Of a DNA stretch of 64,000 nt, positions 36,740 through 47,606 are shown piece by piece. The notes beneath the pieces are model-generated. The model was not told the origin of the DNA. It made no database searches and saw only the letters and a program-made list of their open reading frames with translations. Within the stretch, counting starts at the first letter, position 1. Each line of letters begins with the position of its first letter. The position numbers were made by a program, and so were the translations under genes. The stretch lies in the NCBI GenBank assembly GCA_034670405.1, contig JAXDDX010000005.1, positions 9,368,501-9,432,500 on the forward strand, in the 5' to 3' direction. Source of the stretch: Hoplostethus atlanticus. Its lineage: Eukaryota; Chordata; Actinopteri; Trachichthyiformes; Trachichthyidae.

Positions 36740-36958
36740 CTGCGGCCAATTAAGGCTGATTGCAGCCGGGCCTTTTTAACCTGTGTGTGGATGTGTGAGC
36801 GAGCATGCATCAGTGTGAGAGGCTGACTGCATGGATGAGTCTGACAGGAGGCTGCACCTAGTACTGTATATAATGGAGTCGAGTCGGACTGTGGAGAGGG
36901 AGCTGTGTCCCTGCTGGCCAGTTAACTCAGAGACAGGCCACCTGCCTGTGTCTCTGTC
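36740..36958 (+). repeat. Left arm of foldback element
   Basis: This arm matches, in reverse complement, 41352-41925: 'ctgcggccaattaa', 'gagcatgcatcagtgtgaga', 'aggaggctgcacctagta', 'gagtcgagtcggactgtgga' and 'ggccagttaactcagagaca'. It lacks about 290 internal bases present in the right arm. A G run (36726-36739) adjoins its outer end. It contains a TATATAA box. Confidence 0.85.
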
Positions 36959-37255
36959 TGTCATGGACCCCTGTACGGTAGCAGTACCGGGACCGGATCT
37001 GTGACAGACAGAGACACAGACTGCCTCTGTCTGTCACGGACCTGGTACTGTACCGGGGTCCGTGACTCCTGCCTCTGTCTGTCACGGACCTGGTACTGTA
37101 CCGGGGTCCGTGACAGAGAGACACAGGCTGCCGCCTGCCTGTCTCCCTGTCTGTCACGGACCCCTGTACGGTAGCAGTACCGGGTCCGTGAAAGACAGAC
37201 ACAGGCAGGCGGCAGTCCGGGACCGGATCCGTGACAGACAGAGACTGCCTCCATT
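36957..37255. repeat. Array of four to five hairpins
   Basis: Units pair 'tctgtcacggacc' with 'ggtccgtgacaga' around a short 'tggtactgta' or 'tgtacggtagcag' centre, at about 36957-37008, 37027-37067, 37077-37118 and 37148-37200, plus a half unit at 37217-37240. Each is a strong cruciform/hairpin candidate. The array is subterminal to the left arm. Confidence 0.8.
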
Positions 37256-37289
37256 CTTTTACCAGTTATAAGCCTAATCCTGGGTAGTA

Positions 37290-38920
37290 CAATGCCTATA
37301 AAAAGTATTCACCCCCCTTGGATGTTTCACCCTTTTGTTACTTTTATACATGAAATCATGGTCAATATAATTTGGCTTTTTTGACAAGAATTTGCAAAAA
37401 AAACCCTCTTTAATATCAAAGTGAAAACAGATTTTTACAAACTAATGTCAATTAATTAAAAATATATAAGGTAAAGTAAATGATTGCATAAATATTCACC
37501 TCCTTCAGGTCAGTATTTAGTAGATGCACCTTTGGCTGCAATCACAGCACTGAGTCTGTGTGGATATGTCTCAATCAGGCTGGCACATCTGGACACTGCA
37601 ATTTTTCTCCATTCTTCCTTGCAAAACAGCTCAAGCTCTGTCAGGTTGCTCGGGGATCGGGCGTGAACAGCTCTTTTCAAGTCCAGCCACAAATTCTCGA
37701 TTGGATTGAGATCTGGGCTTTGACTTGGCCACTTCAGAACATTCACCTTGTTGTCTTTGAACCATTTCTGTGTAGCTTTTGCTGTATGCTTGGGGTCGTT
37801 GTCTTGCTGGAAAATAAATCTTCTCCCAAGTCGTAGTTCTCTTGCAGACGAGTCAGATTATCCTCCAGGATTTGGCGATATTTTTCTGCATTCATGTTCC
37901 CCTCTACCTTTACAAGCCTTCCAGGGCCTGCTGCTGAGAAGCATCCCCAGAGCATGATGCTGCCACCACCATGCTTCACGGTGGAGATGGTGTGTTTGTG
38001 GTGATGTGCAGTGTTTGGTGTTCGCCAAACATAGCGTCTAGTCTGATGGCCAAAAAGCTCAATTTTTGTCTCATCAGACCAAAGAACCTTCTTCCAATTG
38101 ACCTTGGAGTCTCCCACATGCCTTTGGGCGAATTCCAGGCGAGATTTCATATGAGCTTTTTTCAACAGTGGCTTTCTCTTTGCCACTCTCCCATACAGCT
38201 TCGACTGGTGAAGAACCCGGGCAACAGTTGTTGTATGTACAGTCTCTCCCATCTGAGCCACTGAAGCTTTTAACTCCTTCAGAGTGGTCATAGGTGTCTT
38301 GGTGGCCTCCCTCACCAGTCTTCTTCTTGCCCGGTCACTCAGTTTGTGAGGACGGCCAGCTCTAGGCAGATTTAAACAAGTGCCATACTCCTTCCATTTC
38401 TTAATGATGGATTTAACTGAACTCTGTGGGATGTCCAGTGAGTTGGAAATCTTTTTGTAGCCATCTCCTGACTTATACTTTTCAATGATCTTTTCTCTGA
38501 GTTGCTTGGAGTGTTCTTTTGTCTTCATATTGCAATTGTAGCAGGAATACCGATGAACCAGAGACTGGACCTCCCAGACACAGGTGTTTTTATACTACAA
38601 TCACTTGACACACATCAACTGCACTCTGGTGATCTCCATTTCACTAATTGTGACACTGCTGGCATCAACTAGCTGGACCTCTGTTGAATTAGGTCAGTCA
38701 CTTTAAAGGGGGTGAATATTTATGCAAACACTTATTTTACACTATATATTTTTAATTAATTGACATTAGTTTGTAAAAATCTGTTTTCACTTTGACATGA
38801 AAGAAGCTTTTTTTGCAAATTCTTGTCAAAAAAGCCAAATTACATTGACCATGATTTCATGTATAAAAGCAACAAAAGGGGAAAACATCCAAGGGGGGTG
38901 AATACTTTTTATAGGCATTG
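37290..38920 (-). mobile_element. Tc1-like transposon, 1,631 bp
   Basis: The element begins CAATGCCTATAAAAAGTATT and ends with its inverse, with TA target duplication on both sides (37288-37289 and 38921-38922). The inverted repeats are about 200 bp long, with the 'aaaaatctgttttcac' motif repeated near their inner ends, the IR/DR layout of fish Tc1 elements. It interrupts the LINE reverse transcriptase frame, whose last codons run into the inverted repeat. Confidence 0.95.
37510..38528 (-). pseudogene. Tc1-family transposase, one frameshift
   Basis: The frame from ATG 38528 gives a paired-type helix-turn-helix (REKIIEKYKSGDGYKKIS), a second DNA-binding part with the GRPHKLSDRARR linker, and the first catalytic Asp (WSDETKIELFG). 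A one-base loss near 37825 shifts the frame, ending it at 37743. The second Asp motif (about 37795-37815) and the C-terminal SPDLNPIENLW with the catalytic Glu, on to 37510, lie in another frame. The total length of about 340 residues fits a DD34E Tc1 transposase. One lesion and intact termini suggest fairly recent activity. The protein would cut and paste the element at TA sites. Confidence 0.9.
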
Positions 38921-38922
38921 TA

Positions 38923-40900
38923 CATAATCACTTGTGTTAACTAAATGTCTATCTTTCACTTGCTGGAACCTGCTTTTCAACAGTTTTGGCCTCTTTTTGG
39001 CCTGCAAGTTATAAAATGAATGAAGAACACTTATGGCTATTATATCCTTAATGGGTGACCATGCCAGTATTTTATGTCGTTCTTCAACAGGGGTGTCACT
39101 CGGACATCTAAGAATAATTCTTGCAGCCTTATTTTGTGCAATTTGGAGCCTACTGATTTCTCCAACTCCGGCATTACCCCAAGTGGCAGCACAATAGTTC
39201 ACCTGACTCCCAATTAGAGCATGAGTCACTTGTCTTAGTATTTTTATGGGTAAGTATTCAGCTATTCTACTAACCATGCCAGCAATCCTAACCAGCTTCT
39301 TACATAGATAAGATATATGTGATGTCCAAGACAGGCAACTATCAAGTTGGACACCTAACAGTCTGTTCTCATCTACTTGTTCAATCATTACACCATCTGC
39401 CATGAGCTGCAAGCAGGGGTGTGCTTGCCTTTTTCTCACAGAACCCATAAGCATTACTTTTGTTTTCTTCATATTCAGTAAAAGTTTGTTAATATCAACC
39501 CATTCTTTAATTCTTTCTAGGTCTTGTTGCAGTGATGTCTGTATGTCTACACTTGAATAACCTGGTGCATACACAGTTGTATCATCTGCAAAAATTGTAA
39601 TTTGTGATTGGATTAGTGCACACGAAATATCATTTATATATATCAAATAAAGGAGAGGCCCAAGACAACTGCCTTGAGGCACTCCGCACTCTATATTCAG
39701 AGGAAAAGAGAAAGATCCATTTATATAAACAGATTGTGTTCTTTCAGATAAATAGGAATTAACCCAATCAAGAGCGGTTTGTTGGAACCCATAATGAAAG
39801 AGCTTTTTCAGTAATATACTATGATCTACCAAATCAAATGCTGCACTAAAATCCAAAAATAATACACCAACATATTTTCCCAAATCAATTTGTTCTAACC
39901 ATTGATCTGTCATTTCGATAAGGGCTGTCCCTGTGGAATGGTCCTTGCGGTACGCATGCTGATTAACAGAAATTAAATCATTAGTTTCCATATATGACCA
40001 AATCTGTTTACTAATTATACTTTCCAATATTTTACTAAGTATAGGTAAAAGACTAATGGGGCGACTGTTCTCTGGTGAGAAAGGTTCTTTGCTATTTTTT
40101 GGAATTGGACATAGCTTAGCTTCCTTCCATGCCCTAGGGAACTGCCCAATTCCAATCGACCAATTATACAAATACCTCAAGGGGGCAGCAATCTGAGGAG
40201 CAGCATACCTCAATAACATGTTGTCCATTAAATCATAGCCTGTAGCTTTTCCGTCAGGAAGTGACTCTAGCAATTTCATAACCACTTCAGTTGTTACCAA
40301 GGATAGGGAAAATGAACACATTTTATTTAACATGATATTATTGTCAATCAGATTAATGAGAGATTCTTTAGAGTTAGAAGAATCAAACATTTTTCTTAAT
40401 CTGTTGATTTTGCTTTCAAAATAAGCGGCATAATGATTGGCAATGTCAGCAGGCTTTGTGATTATTCTTCCATTCTCTTCAACAAATGATGGGTATTGTG
40501 CAACATTTGTTCCCAGCAAGCCCCTAACTGTGTTCCATGTTTTTTTAGAGTCATTTCCACACTCCATAAATGCCATTTTATAAAATGAAGCCTTCTTATT
40601 TCGATTCAATTTCAATGCATGGTTACGTAGTTTTCTATAGATCTGTTGGTCAGATTCTAACTTTGATCTTAAAGATACAGCTTTTGCCTTATTTCTCTCC
40701 ATAAATACTTTATTAAGTTCCTCATCTATCCATGGAGCAGAACAGGCCTTAACAGTTTGTTTCCTAACTGGAGCATGCCGATTCATCACTTCGGTTAAAA
40801 GTTTTGTGAAGCATTCATAGGCATGGTCTAAGTTGTCCTCTAAATATATGAATTCCCAGGGAATTATAGCTAAATCCCTCTTGAATTCCTCACAGTTGAA
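38923..40900 (-). pseudogene. LINE ORF2, reverse transcriptase part
   Basis: About 626 residues open from 40789, with the in-frame sequence extending up to a frameshift near 40900. RT motifs are visible in order: SRPISLLPILSKILE, LDFSAAFDLVDHSILL (first catalytic Asp), GVPQGSCLGPLLYLIYIND, and FADDT with the paired Asp. The thumb/C-terminal region (LGVQLDSCLSWTSHI, VNYCAATWGN) is typical of CR1/L2/jockey-type elements. The frame is cut at 38922 by the Tc1 insertion. Target-primed reverse transcription would be its role if intact. Confidence 0.85.
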
Positions 40901-41352
40901 TCCTTAAAACTCCTCTTTACTATTACTCTGGGTGGTCTTTTTGGAATCTTGGTTATTTTAGTTATAAATACAATATCATGGTCCGACCAGCTAACAGGAA
41001 ACACACAAGCACTTGAACACTGTTGCAGTACACTAGTAAAAATCAGATCAATGCACGTCTCAGTACATACACCATTCCTTATTGAAGATCTTGTAGCATT
41101 TCTTACCATCTGTTTCATATTGCATCCCTCTGTAAATCTCAGTAATTTTGTTTTGTTAGTATTCTTGTTATCACTCCAATTAATATTCAGATCTCCCATA
41201 AAAAACACTTCCTTATTGTCATCAGTTGCATTATCTAGACTAGTACATAAATCATCTAAATAGTTCACATTTGAGCTCGGGGGTCGATATGCACATCCAA
41301 TTATTAGAGGTTTTTGATAAGGTAGATGCATCTGTACCCATATCATATCCAT
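40870..41352 (-). pseudogene. LINE ORF2, endonuclease part (5' truncated)
   Basis: About 160 residues with C-terminal APE endonuclease motifs: IIGCAYRPPSS, FFMGDLNINWSD and the catalytic SDHDIV. The first half of the endonuclease, with the metal-binding Glu, is missing, because the sequence switches to the foldback arm at 41352. A one-base shift near 40900 separates this frame from the RT frame. Confidence 0.8.
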
Positions 41353-41925
41353 AGAGACACAGGCAGGTGGCCTGTCTCTGAGTTAACTGGCCAGCAGGGA
41401 CATTTTATTTACACCACAGCAATAATACGACCTGGTATTGACGGCCGTGTGTAGTGCCGTCTCCCTCTCCCAAGACTGCCCCAGTCCACCAGGCTTCCAG
41501 GGGCATCCCGCCCCAACCCTGACTGGGCAGCCCTTCCAGGCTGCGCCTGGCCGCATCCTCCGCGGAGCTCGGTCGGTCATTGCAACCGGTGACGGCCGCT
41601 CTCCCACTCCGTCCCTCTCGCTCGCGCCCTCGCCTCCGTCCCGGCACCCCAGCCGCAGACCCCACTCAGACGCTGCTGGCTCAGCTCCCTCTCCACAGTC
41701 CGACTCGACTCCATTATATACTAGGTGCAGCCTCCTGTCAGACTCGGTCACTCACTCAGTCAGCCTCTCACACTGATGCATGCTCACTCACACATCCACA
41801 CGCAGCTATCAACTATAGCTATCAATAAAGGCATAAACAGGCCACAAAAAATATCTTAAAATAAAAATAAATAAAACAAAAAATAAATAAAAAAGACCCA
41901 GCTGCAATCAGGATTAATTGGCCGC
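41352..41925 (-). repeat. Right arm of foldback element (LTR-like content)
   Basis: This is the reverse complement of the left arm with an extra GC-rich segment (about 41401-41690). Read on the minus strand it contains a TATATAATGG box, then GC-rich sequence, then AATAAAATG, then the inner arm end. The order promoter, leader, polyadenylation signal is LTR-like, but no retroviral-type genes follow. The part from about 41822 outward is repeated in degraded form at 43880-43974. Confidence 0.75.
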
Positions 41926-42309
41926 GTGAGTCCAGCCTACGCCTTACCAACCCCCCTACCCCCAGTCTGCCACAATGTTTTACTTGCCACTTTATTTTAC
42001 TTGCCTAACAATGCAGTAAATAGACAGCATGTATTAGTTATTAACCATCTGTTATATACTGATTTTAACCTAATTTTTAATGCTAAATATAAAGGCTTGT
42101 CATTCAGTAACTACATTGAATAAATATAAACTGATGGATGTTTTAGAACTAGAACCCTTCAAATTAGTAGAAAATTTAGTTTTTTCTAGAAATAAATATT
42201 TTTAACTCCATATCTTGGAAAGGGTAATTTCTGCAATCATACTTACAATCCAAAATGTGCGTGTTGTGTGTAAACAGACGTCATAAATACAACTGCCCCC
42301 TTAGACCAG
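41926..42309. repeat. Repeat flank with one minisatellite unit
   Basis: AT-rich sequence whose end (from about 42257) is one copy of the 66 bp minisatellite unit also found at 52476-52740. This shows the region from 42310 to 52474 is an insertion into that minisatellite. The stretch recurs nearly identically at 43975-44348. Confidence 0.8.
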
Positions 42310-42804
42310 AGGGGTGTTCCACAAAGCGAGCTTACCACTTATCCAGGCTTATTTCGCTTAGTCTGGCTCATTTTCAGGCTTATTCGGTTCCACAAAGCAA
42401 GCTCAGCATAGTTCAAGCCAAGTTGCTGTGGCAACTTATGCTTCCAAACTAGCCTGCCTCGGGGCAGGCTAGATATCAGGCTAAACCACAGTTGAAGCTT
42501 AATCGGTACTCCCGTAACACTGATCCGACTGAAACCAATGATTTTCAAACAAGGTTCCGCCATCCTAATGTTCAACACTATTACCCTAGACCCTACACTA
42601 TTAGACATAAAATGTAACGTTAAGAGAAAATAAAAAATATAAAATGATGTAGGCTGTATCGGGGATACAGTCACGGTTCAGAGCGTTGTTAGGCAACCCC
42701 ATTTAACCATGAGTGTCCAGCGAGACCTCAAGTGCCGTATTGCTTTTAGAAAACGGTTACAACTTATAGAAATAATTATTTGATGACATAATATTATTTT
42801 ATTT
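42310..42804. repeat. Harbinger-like left part, copy A
   Basis: Nearly identical to copy B (44349-44842). The match breaks at 42804, after 'atattattttattt', where sequence of different character starts. Confidence 0.85.
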
Positions 42805-43879
42805 ACGCCACCCGAACTACCACCGGGCCCAACTTTAGTCGCTTGTAACCGGGCACCTTGGCCCCAATTGTTGCTCCTAAACCCAAGATAATTAGCTCGG
42901 GCCCTGTCCCATTTTTTAAAAACCCTTGCCCGTCACGTTATGCTAGCCGCAAAACGTTTTCCCCCTCCCATTGACGATATGCCTTACTTATTGCCTCCTT
43001 ACCCTTCAGTATAGACGCTTATTTGTCCACGTTATTTCGATCAACCAATTAAGGCATAGGGGCGTTTCAAACCCTTAATAAATAAACCAGGTTTTTTTAA
43101 AGAAAGGACCTTAATTATTAGGGAGTTTTTTATTGTTTAAAAATTTTTTTAACTTCCTACGTGGGAATTTCAAATATTACAGCCCCAAGTCGGTTTGGAA
43201 AGCGTCTTAACTGCCCTTTAGGCAGAAGTTTGTTCCCCCCACAGCTTACCCTACTATCCGGTTTATTTCCGCAAGGCGGCATTGCTGATTGGCCGGGAGA
43301 AAGCAGCTTGTAGTCCGACAAGGCTGGAAATGCCAAACTTTTCCCGGGAGCCAGATTTGGGAAATCCGGCAGACTTTTTTATCGCCCTATTAAACCACCA
43401 CCACCAATCCCCTTTACATTTCCCGAATCCATACACACTATTACCTACTCCCATTAACCAAATGGTTGTAAGAGGAATATAAAAAATTAATGGGAATGTA
43501 GGGGAGGGGAAGTACAGAGTTCAGGTCGCGGAGGAGAAACCCTTAAATTGGGGTCCCACTTTTGCCCGAAGCTTTAACCCACTTAATTTAGACTTTTTTA
43601 TGGAAAAAAATTTGGAAATTTAGACAGGGGTCAGCCATTTATATTAAAAGAGTCAATCCTCTTCCGTTTGGGAATAACTGCCTAACCCCCATATTACCAC
43701 TGACTCCTTAGCGAAATTCGGAATAAAATCGTGGCTAAATCTAGACCTGCCTCTCTTCATGTTCCTCTCCACAGGTGATCTACTAGGTTGTTTGTCCTCG
43801 TATATCGTCAGCCGTGATCGATGCAGAAGAAACTACAAACTGTGCCAAATTAGCAAATGTATTACGTTAGGTTTTATCA
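42805..43879. other. Unassigned, indel-rich looking sequence
   Basis: No gene or recognisable repeat. Homopolymer doublets and triplets are frequent (cccc, ttttt, aaaa, gggg), and the texture resembles uncorrected long-read sequence. The end (43880 onward) grades into a degraded copy of 41822-41925. Confidence 0.4.
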
Positions 43880-45039
43880 ATGAGGCATAAAATATAAAAT
43901 CACAAAAAATATTCTAAAATAAAAATAATACAACAAAATAATAAAACGGCCTCAATCGGTAATTTGGCCGGTGAGTCCAGCCTACGCCTTACCAACCCCT
44001 ACCCAGTCTGCCACAATGTTTTACTTGCCACTTTATTTACTTGCCTAACAATTTGCAGTAATAGACAGCATGTATTAGTTATTAACCATCTGTTATATAC
44101 TGATTTTTAACCTAATTTTTAATGCTAAATATAAAGGCTTGTCATTCAGTAACTACATTGAATAAATATAAACTGATGGATGTTTTAGAATAGAACCCTT
44201 AAAATTAGTAGAAAATTTAGTTTTTTCTAGAAATAAATATTTTAACTCCATATCTTGGAAAGGGTAATTTCTGCAATATACTTAAATCCAAAATGTGCGT
44301 GTTGTGTGTAAACAGACGTCATAAATACAACTGCCCCCTTAGGACCAGAGGGGTGTTCCACAAAGCGAGCTTACCACTTATCCAGGCTTATTTCGCTTAG
44401 TCTGGCTCATTTTCAGGCTTATTCGGTTCCACAAAGCAAGCTCAGCATAGTTCAAGCCAAGTTGCTGTGGCAACTTATGCTTCCAAACTAGCCTGCCTCG
44501 GGGCAGGCTAGATATCAGGCTAAACCACAGTTGAAGCTGAATCGGTACTCCCGTAACACTGATCCGACTGAAACGCAATGATTTTCAAACAAGGTTCCGC
44601 CATCCTAATGTTCAACACTATTACCCTAGACCCTACACTATCAGACATAAAATGTAACGTTAAGAGAAAATAAAAAATATAAAATGATGTAGGCTGTATC
44701 GGGGATACAGTCACGGTTCAGAGCGTTGTTAGGCAACCCCATTTAACCATGAGTGTCCAGCGAGACCTCAAGTGCCGTATTGCTTTTAGAAAACGGTTAC
44801 AACTTATAGAAATAATTATTTGATGACATAATATTATTTTATTTTCTAAATTATTTTTATTTAAGAAATTCAGTGAAATAATAAAGTACCTTGAATATAT
44901 GTCAAGATGTTTCCACGGTTGCTAGGAGACGCATTCACTGTTTCTGTATGGGATTTACAGTCACTGTAGAACACGCTTTCAACCGATCAATTTCCAGGAT
45001 GGAAACAACCGATTTCATAAAAATATAATGAAAGTAAGA

Positions 45040-45091
45040 ACCAGCCCGAACGGCATGAGACTCTCAGTCTTAAGGTTGTGAGTTCGATCCC
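45040..45091 (+). pseudogene. tRNA-Lys-like 3' half (first copy)
   Basis: 'gcatgagactctcagtctt' followed by 'aaggttgtgagttcgatccc' resembles the anticodon arm, variable loop and T arm (B box) of tRNA-Lys. The acceptor stem is not closed, so it is a tRNA-derived relic, probably from a SINE. The LTR abuts its T loop. Confidence 0.5.
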
Positions 45092-45253
45092 TGTTACGAC
45101 CCTTGGTCGTATTATGGAATGTATTTGTGAATATCCTTATGTTATGCATTTGTAAATGTCCTTGTTAGAGTGTGTGTGTATATATGTCCACATGAGAACT
45201 AGGTGCCAGGACAAGGTGGCCATTCCTGATTGGCCAAACCTCGATGACGGAGT
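45092..45253 (+). repeat. Truncated LTR copy
   Basis: Identical to the first 162 bases of the LTR at 46047, then joined to the Harbinger-like right end. Confidence 0.9.
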
Positions 45254-45324
45254 TGTTAGGTTAAATTTAACAGGCTTGCGAGTTAATCGCCCCTTTTCTA
45301 AGCTGCTTTGTGGAACAGCCCCAG

Positions 45325-46046
45325 AGGGGGTTCACGAGCGTTTACCACTTATCCGGCTATTTCGCTTAAATCTGGCCCCATTTTCAGGTTTATCGGTTCA
45401 CAAAGCAGTCAGCATAGTTCAAGCCAAATTGCTGTGGCAACTTATGCTTCCAAAAATGCCTGCTCGGGCGGCTAGATAAGGCTAACCACGTTGAGCTGGG
45501 AAACTGGGTATTTCCCCTAACACTGATCGACTGAAACGCAAAGTTTTCAAACAAGGGTTTCCCCATCCTAATGTTCAACACTATTTACCTAGACCCTACC
45601 CTATAGACATTTAAAAGTAACGTTAGAGAAAATAAAAATATAAATGATGTAGGTGTATCGGGGTTACAGGGCACGGTTAGAGCTGTTAGGCAACCCCTTT
45701 AACCATGAGTGTCCAGGAGGGCCCCAAGTGCCGTATTTCTTTAGAAAACGGTTACAACTTATAGAAATAATTATTTGATGACATAATATTATTTTATTTT
45801 CTAAATTATTTTTATTTAAGAAATTCAGTGAAATAATAAAGTACCTTGAATATATGTCAAGATGTTTCCACGGTTGCTAGGAGACGCATTCACTGTTTCT
45901 GTATGGGATTTACAGTCACTGTAGAACACGCTTTCAACCGATCAATTTCCAGGATGGAAACAACCGATTTCATAAAAATATAATGAAAGTAAGAACCAGC
46001 CCGAACGGCATGAGACTCTCAGTCTTAAGGTTGTGAGTTCGATCCC
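45325..46046. repeat. Harbinger-like copy C, host of the LTR retrotransposon
   Basis: The first ~420 bases differ from copy B by many small deletions (about 21 bases lost overall). From about 45750 to 46208 the two copies are identical at a constant 955 bp offset. The full LTR retrotransposon starts at 46047. Confidence 0.75.
45995..46046 (+). pseudogene. tRNA-Lys-like 3' half (second copy)
   Basis: Second copy of the tRNA-like piece, 955 bp downstream and identical. Its last five bases, ATCCC, are the left target duplication of the LTR retrotransposon. Confidence 0.5.
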
Positions 46047-46715
46047 TGTTACGACCCTTGGTCGTATTATGGAATGTATTTGTGAATATCCTTATGTTAT
46101 GCATTTGTAAATGTCCTTGTTAGAGTGTGTGTGTATATATGTCCACATGAGAACTAGGTGCCAGGACAAGGTGGCCATTCCTGATTGGCCAAACCTCGAT
46201 GACGGAGTGCCTGCAGCTGATTGGCTCCAACCTAATACACCGCCCTTCAAATACGGAGCCAACCCGCCTGCACTTGGACAGCATTTCCATCCCCATCCCT
46301 CAACCCGACCTTAGACTGTCTCAACTCTGTGTAACTCCGTGTAGCTCTGTGCAGCTCTGTGCCTGTGTGTTTCAGTTTACCATTAAGTTTTCTTTAGTTT
46401 TAGGAGCAGTAGGAGTGGACTGCCATTTACTTTGTAAGTCTCTTGTGTTTTGATGTAGGAAAGGAGGTAGACATAGCCCTCTGTATTTAAGTTCTTTTTA
46501 GTTTCAGATTGTAGGTAGGGATTACCTGAAGCAGCTTTGTTTTGTTTGTTGTTTTGGCCTTGGTCCACTCTGAAGCCTGTGCTTCCCGTTTTTGTTCATG
46601 ATTAAATATTCGCCCTTTGATTTATAGTACGTGTTTGTGGTTGGTTTTGGGAGGTGGAAACGGAGGGTCCAACTTGTGTTATGCCTTTAGCGACTCTCCT
46701 AGACGGGGCATAACA
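46047..46715 (+). repeat. 5' LTR
   Basis: 669 bases from TGTTACGACC to GGCATAACA, with short inverted ends (TGTTA/TAACA). It contains TTCAAATAC and GATTAAATATT-type AT-rich words, but I cannot place the TATA box or the polyadenylation signal with certainty. Confidence 0.93.
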
Positions 46716-46735
46716 GGCTCGTCCTCGTTCGTCCG
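46716..46735 (+). other. Possible primer-binding site
   Basis: The bases right after the 5' LTR start GGCTCGTCC, which matches part of the usual tRNA-Pro primer-binding site. The match is short and its offset is not ideal. Confidence 0.3.
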
Positions 46736-46811
46736 TCCGCGCAATACTGGTTTGGTAAGTTTTCAGTAAGTTCATTTTCTGAGTGGCAGTTTTCTTTGTG
46801 TGTAAAACAAA

Positions 46812-47606
46812 ATGGAGTTTAAAATAGATGTGTTTGCTACAAGTCCGTCTTTTGATAAATTGGAGCGTTGCAGAAAAACAGACTTATTGATTGTTGCCAA
46901 GTTTTTTGATATTGATGTGCCTTCTGGGTCGCGTAAAGCAGAGATACTTAAGGTGCTGTGTGACGTGCTGGTGGAGAGAGGAGTGCTGCCTGAACCTGCT
47001 GCCGGTGTTGCATTAGGTGAGGTGGATGCGACAGTAGGGGTTGCCCGCGCTGACGCACCAGCTCCAGGCATAGATCCGTGTGTGCAGGCAGGTATGTCCA
47101 CTGAGGACTTGCGACTGACTCTCCGTATCAGGGAGGTGGAGTCGCGGAATAAAGAGCTCGAGTTGGAGACGGCGCACTTGCGCCTGAAAACACTCGAGTT
47201 GGAGAGGAGACAGCCAGCTACGGCCGCCTCTCCTTTGTTTGCACGCCAGCCCTCTGATCCTGCTTCTGTTGGCTTTGATGTCAGTAGGCACATTGCGCTA
47301 GTTCCTCCATTCAGGGAATCGGAGGTAGATTCGTACTTTAACGCTTTCGAGCGTATTGCAGCAACGTTAAGTTGGCCGAAAGACGTTTGGTCTCTGCTTC
47401 TGCAATGCAAATTGGTTGGTAAAGCTCAAGAGGTTTGTGCAAGCCTATCTATTGAACAGAGTTTGAATTATGATGTGGTAAAAGCAACTGTGTTGCGTGC
47501 TTATGAGCTTGTCCCCGAGGCTTATAGGCAAAAGTTTAGAAATTGTGAAAAAAACTGCCACCCAGACATATGTCGAATTTGTGCGAGAGAAGGGAGTGCT
47601 GTTTGA
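46812..47606 (+). pseudogene. Gag N-terminal frame, frameshifted
   Basis: 264 codons from ATG 46812. The N-terminal part has an alpha-helical SAP-like start (MEFKIDVFATSP, DLLIVAKFF). The middle contains a charged coiled-coil-like stretch (about residues 95-135), and the C-terminal half begins a capsid-like/SCAN-like region. At an A run near 47545 the reading shifts by one base and this frame ends at 47606, while capsid coding continues in the frame of the next entry. In an intact element Gag forms the virus-like particle. Confidence 0.8.

Larger units (their letters stand above)
37256..41351 (-). mobile_element. Non-LTR retrotransposon (LINE) fragment, split by a Tc1 element
   Basis: This minus-strand LINE segment codes for an APE-type endonuclease followed by a reverse transcriptase, of the CR1/L2/jockey type. 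It starts within the endonuclease (N-terminal catalytic part missing) and stops within the C-terminal region ('VLPRIRLITG' resumes left of the Tc1 insertion), so it is truncated at both ends. Without the Tc1 element it is about 2.46 kb. It is bounded by the foldback right arm and the hairpin array, with 'gtctct' at both junctions. Confidence 0.8.
44349..45324. repeat. Harbinger-like copy B, ending in an LTR stub
   Basis: It starts with the same terminus and CAG as copy A, continues through a tRNA-like piece (45040-45091), then contains only the first ~160 bases of the LTR (45092-45253). It jumps to the last ~70 bases of the Harbinger-like element, including the right terminus 'ctttgtggaacagcccc'. 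Copy C begins immediately after, sharing the CAG. Confidence 0.75.

Noticed and set aside
36957-37255. Hairpin array considered as a CRISPR-like array
   Set aside because: Units are palindromes without unique spacers of constant size, the genome is eukaryotic, and there are no cas genes.
45040-45091. Functional tRNA gene
   Set aside because: Only the 3' half resembles tRNA-Lys; there is no A box and no closed acceptor stem.
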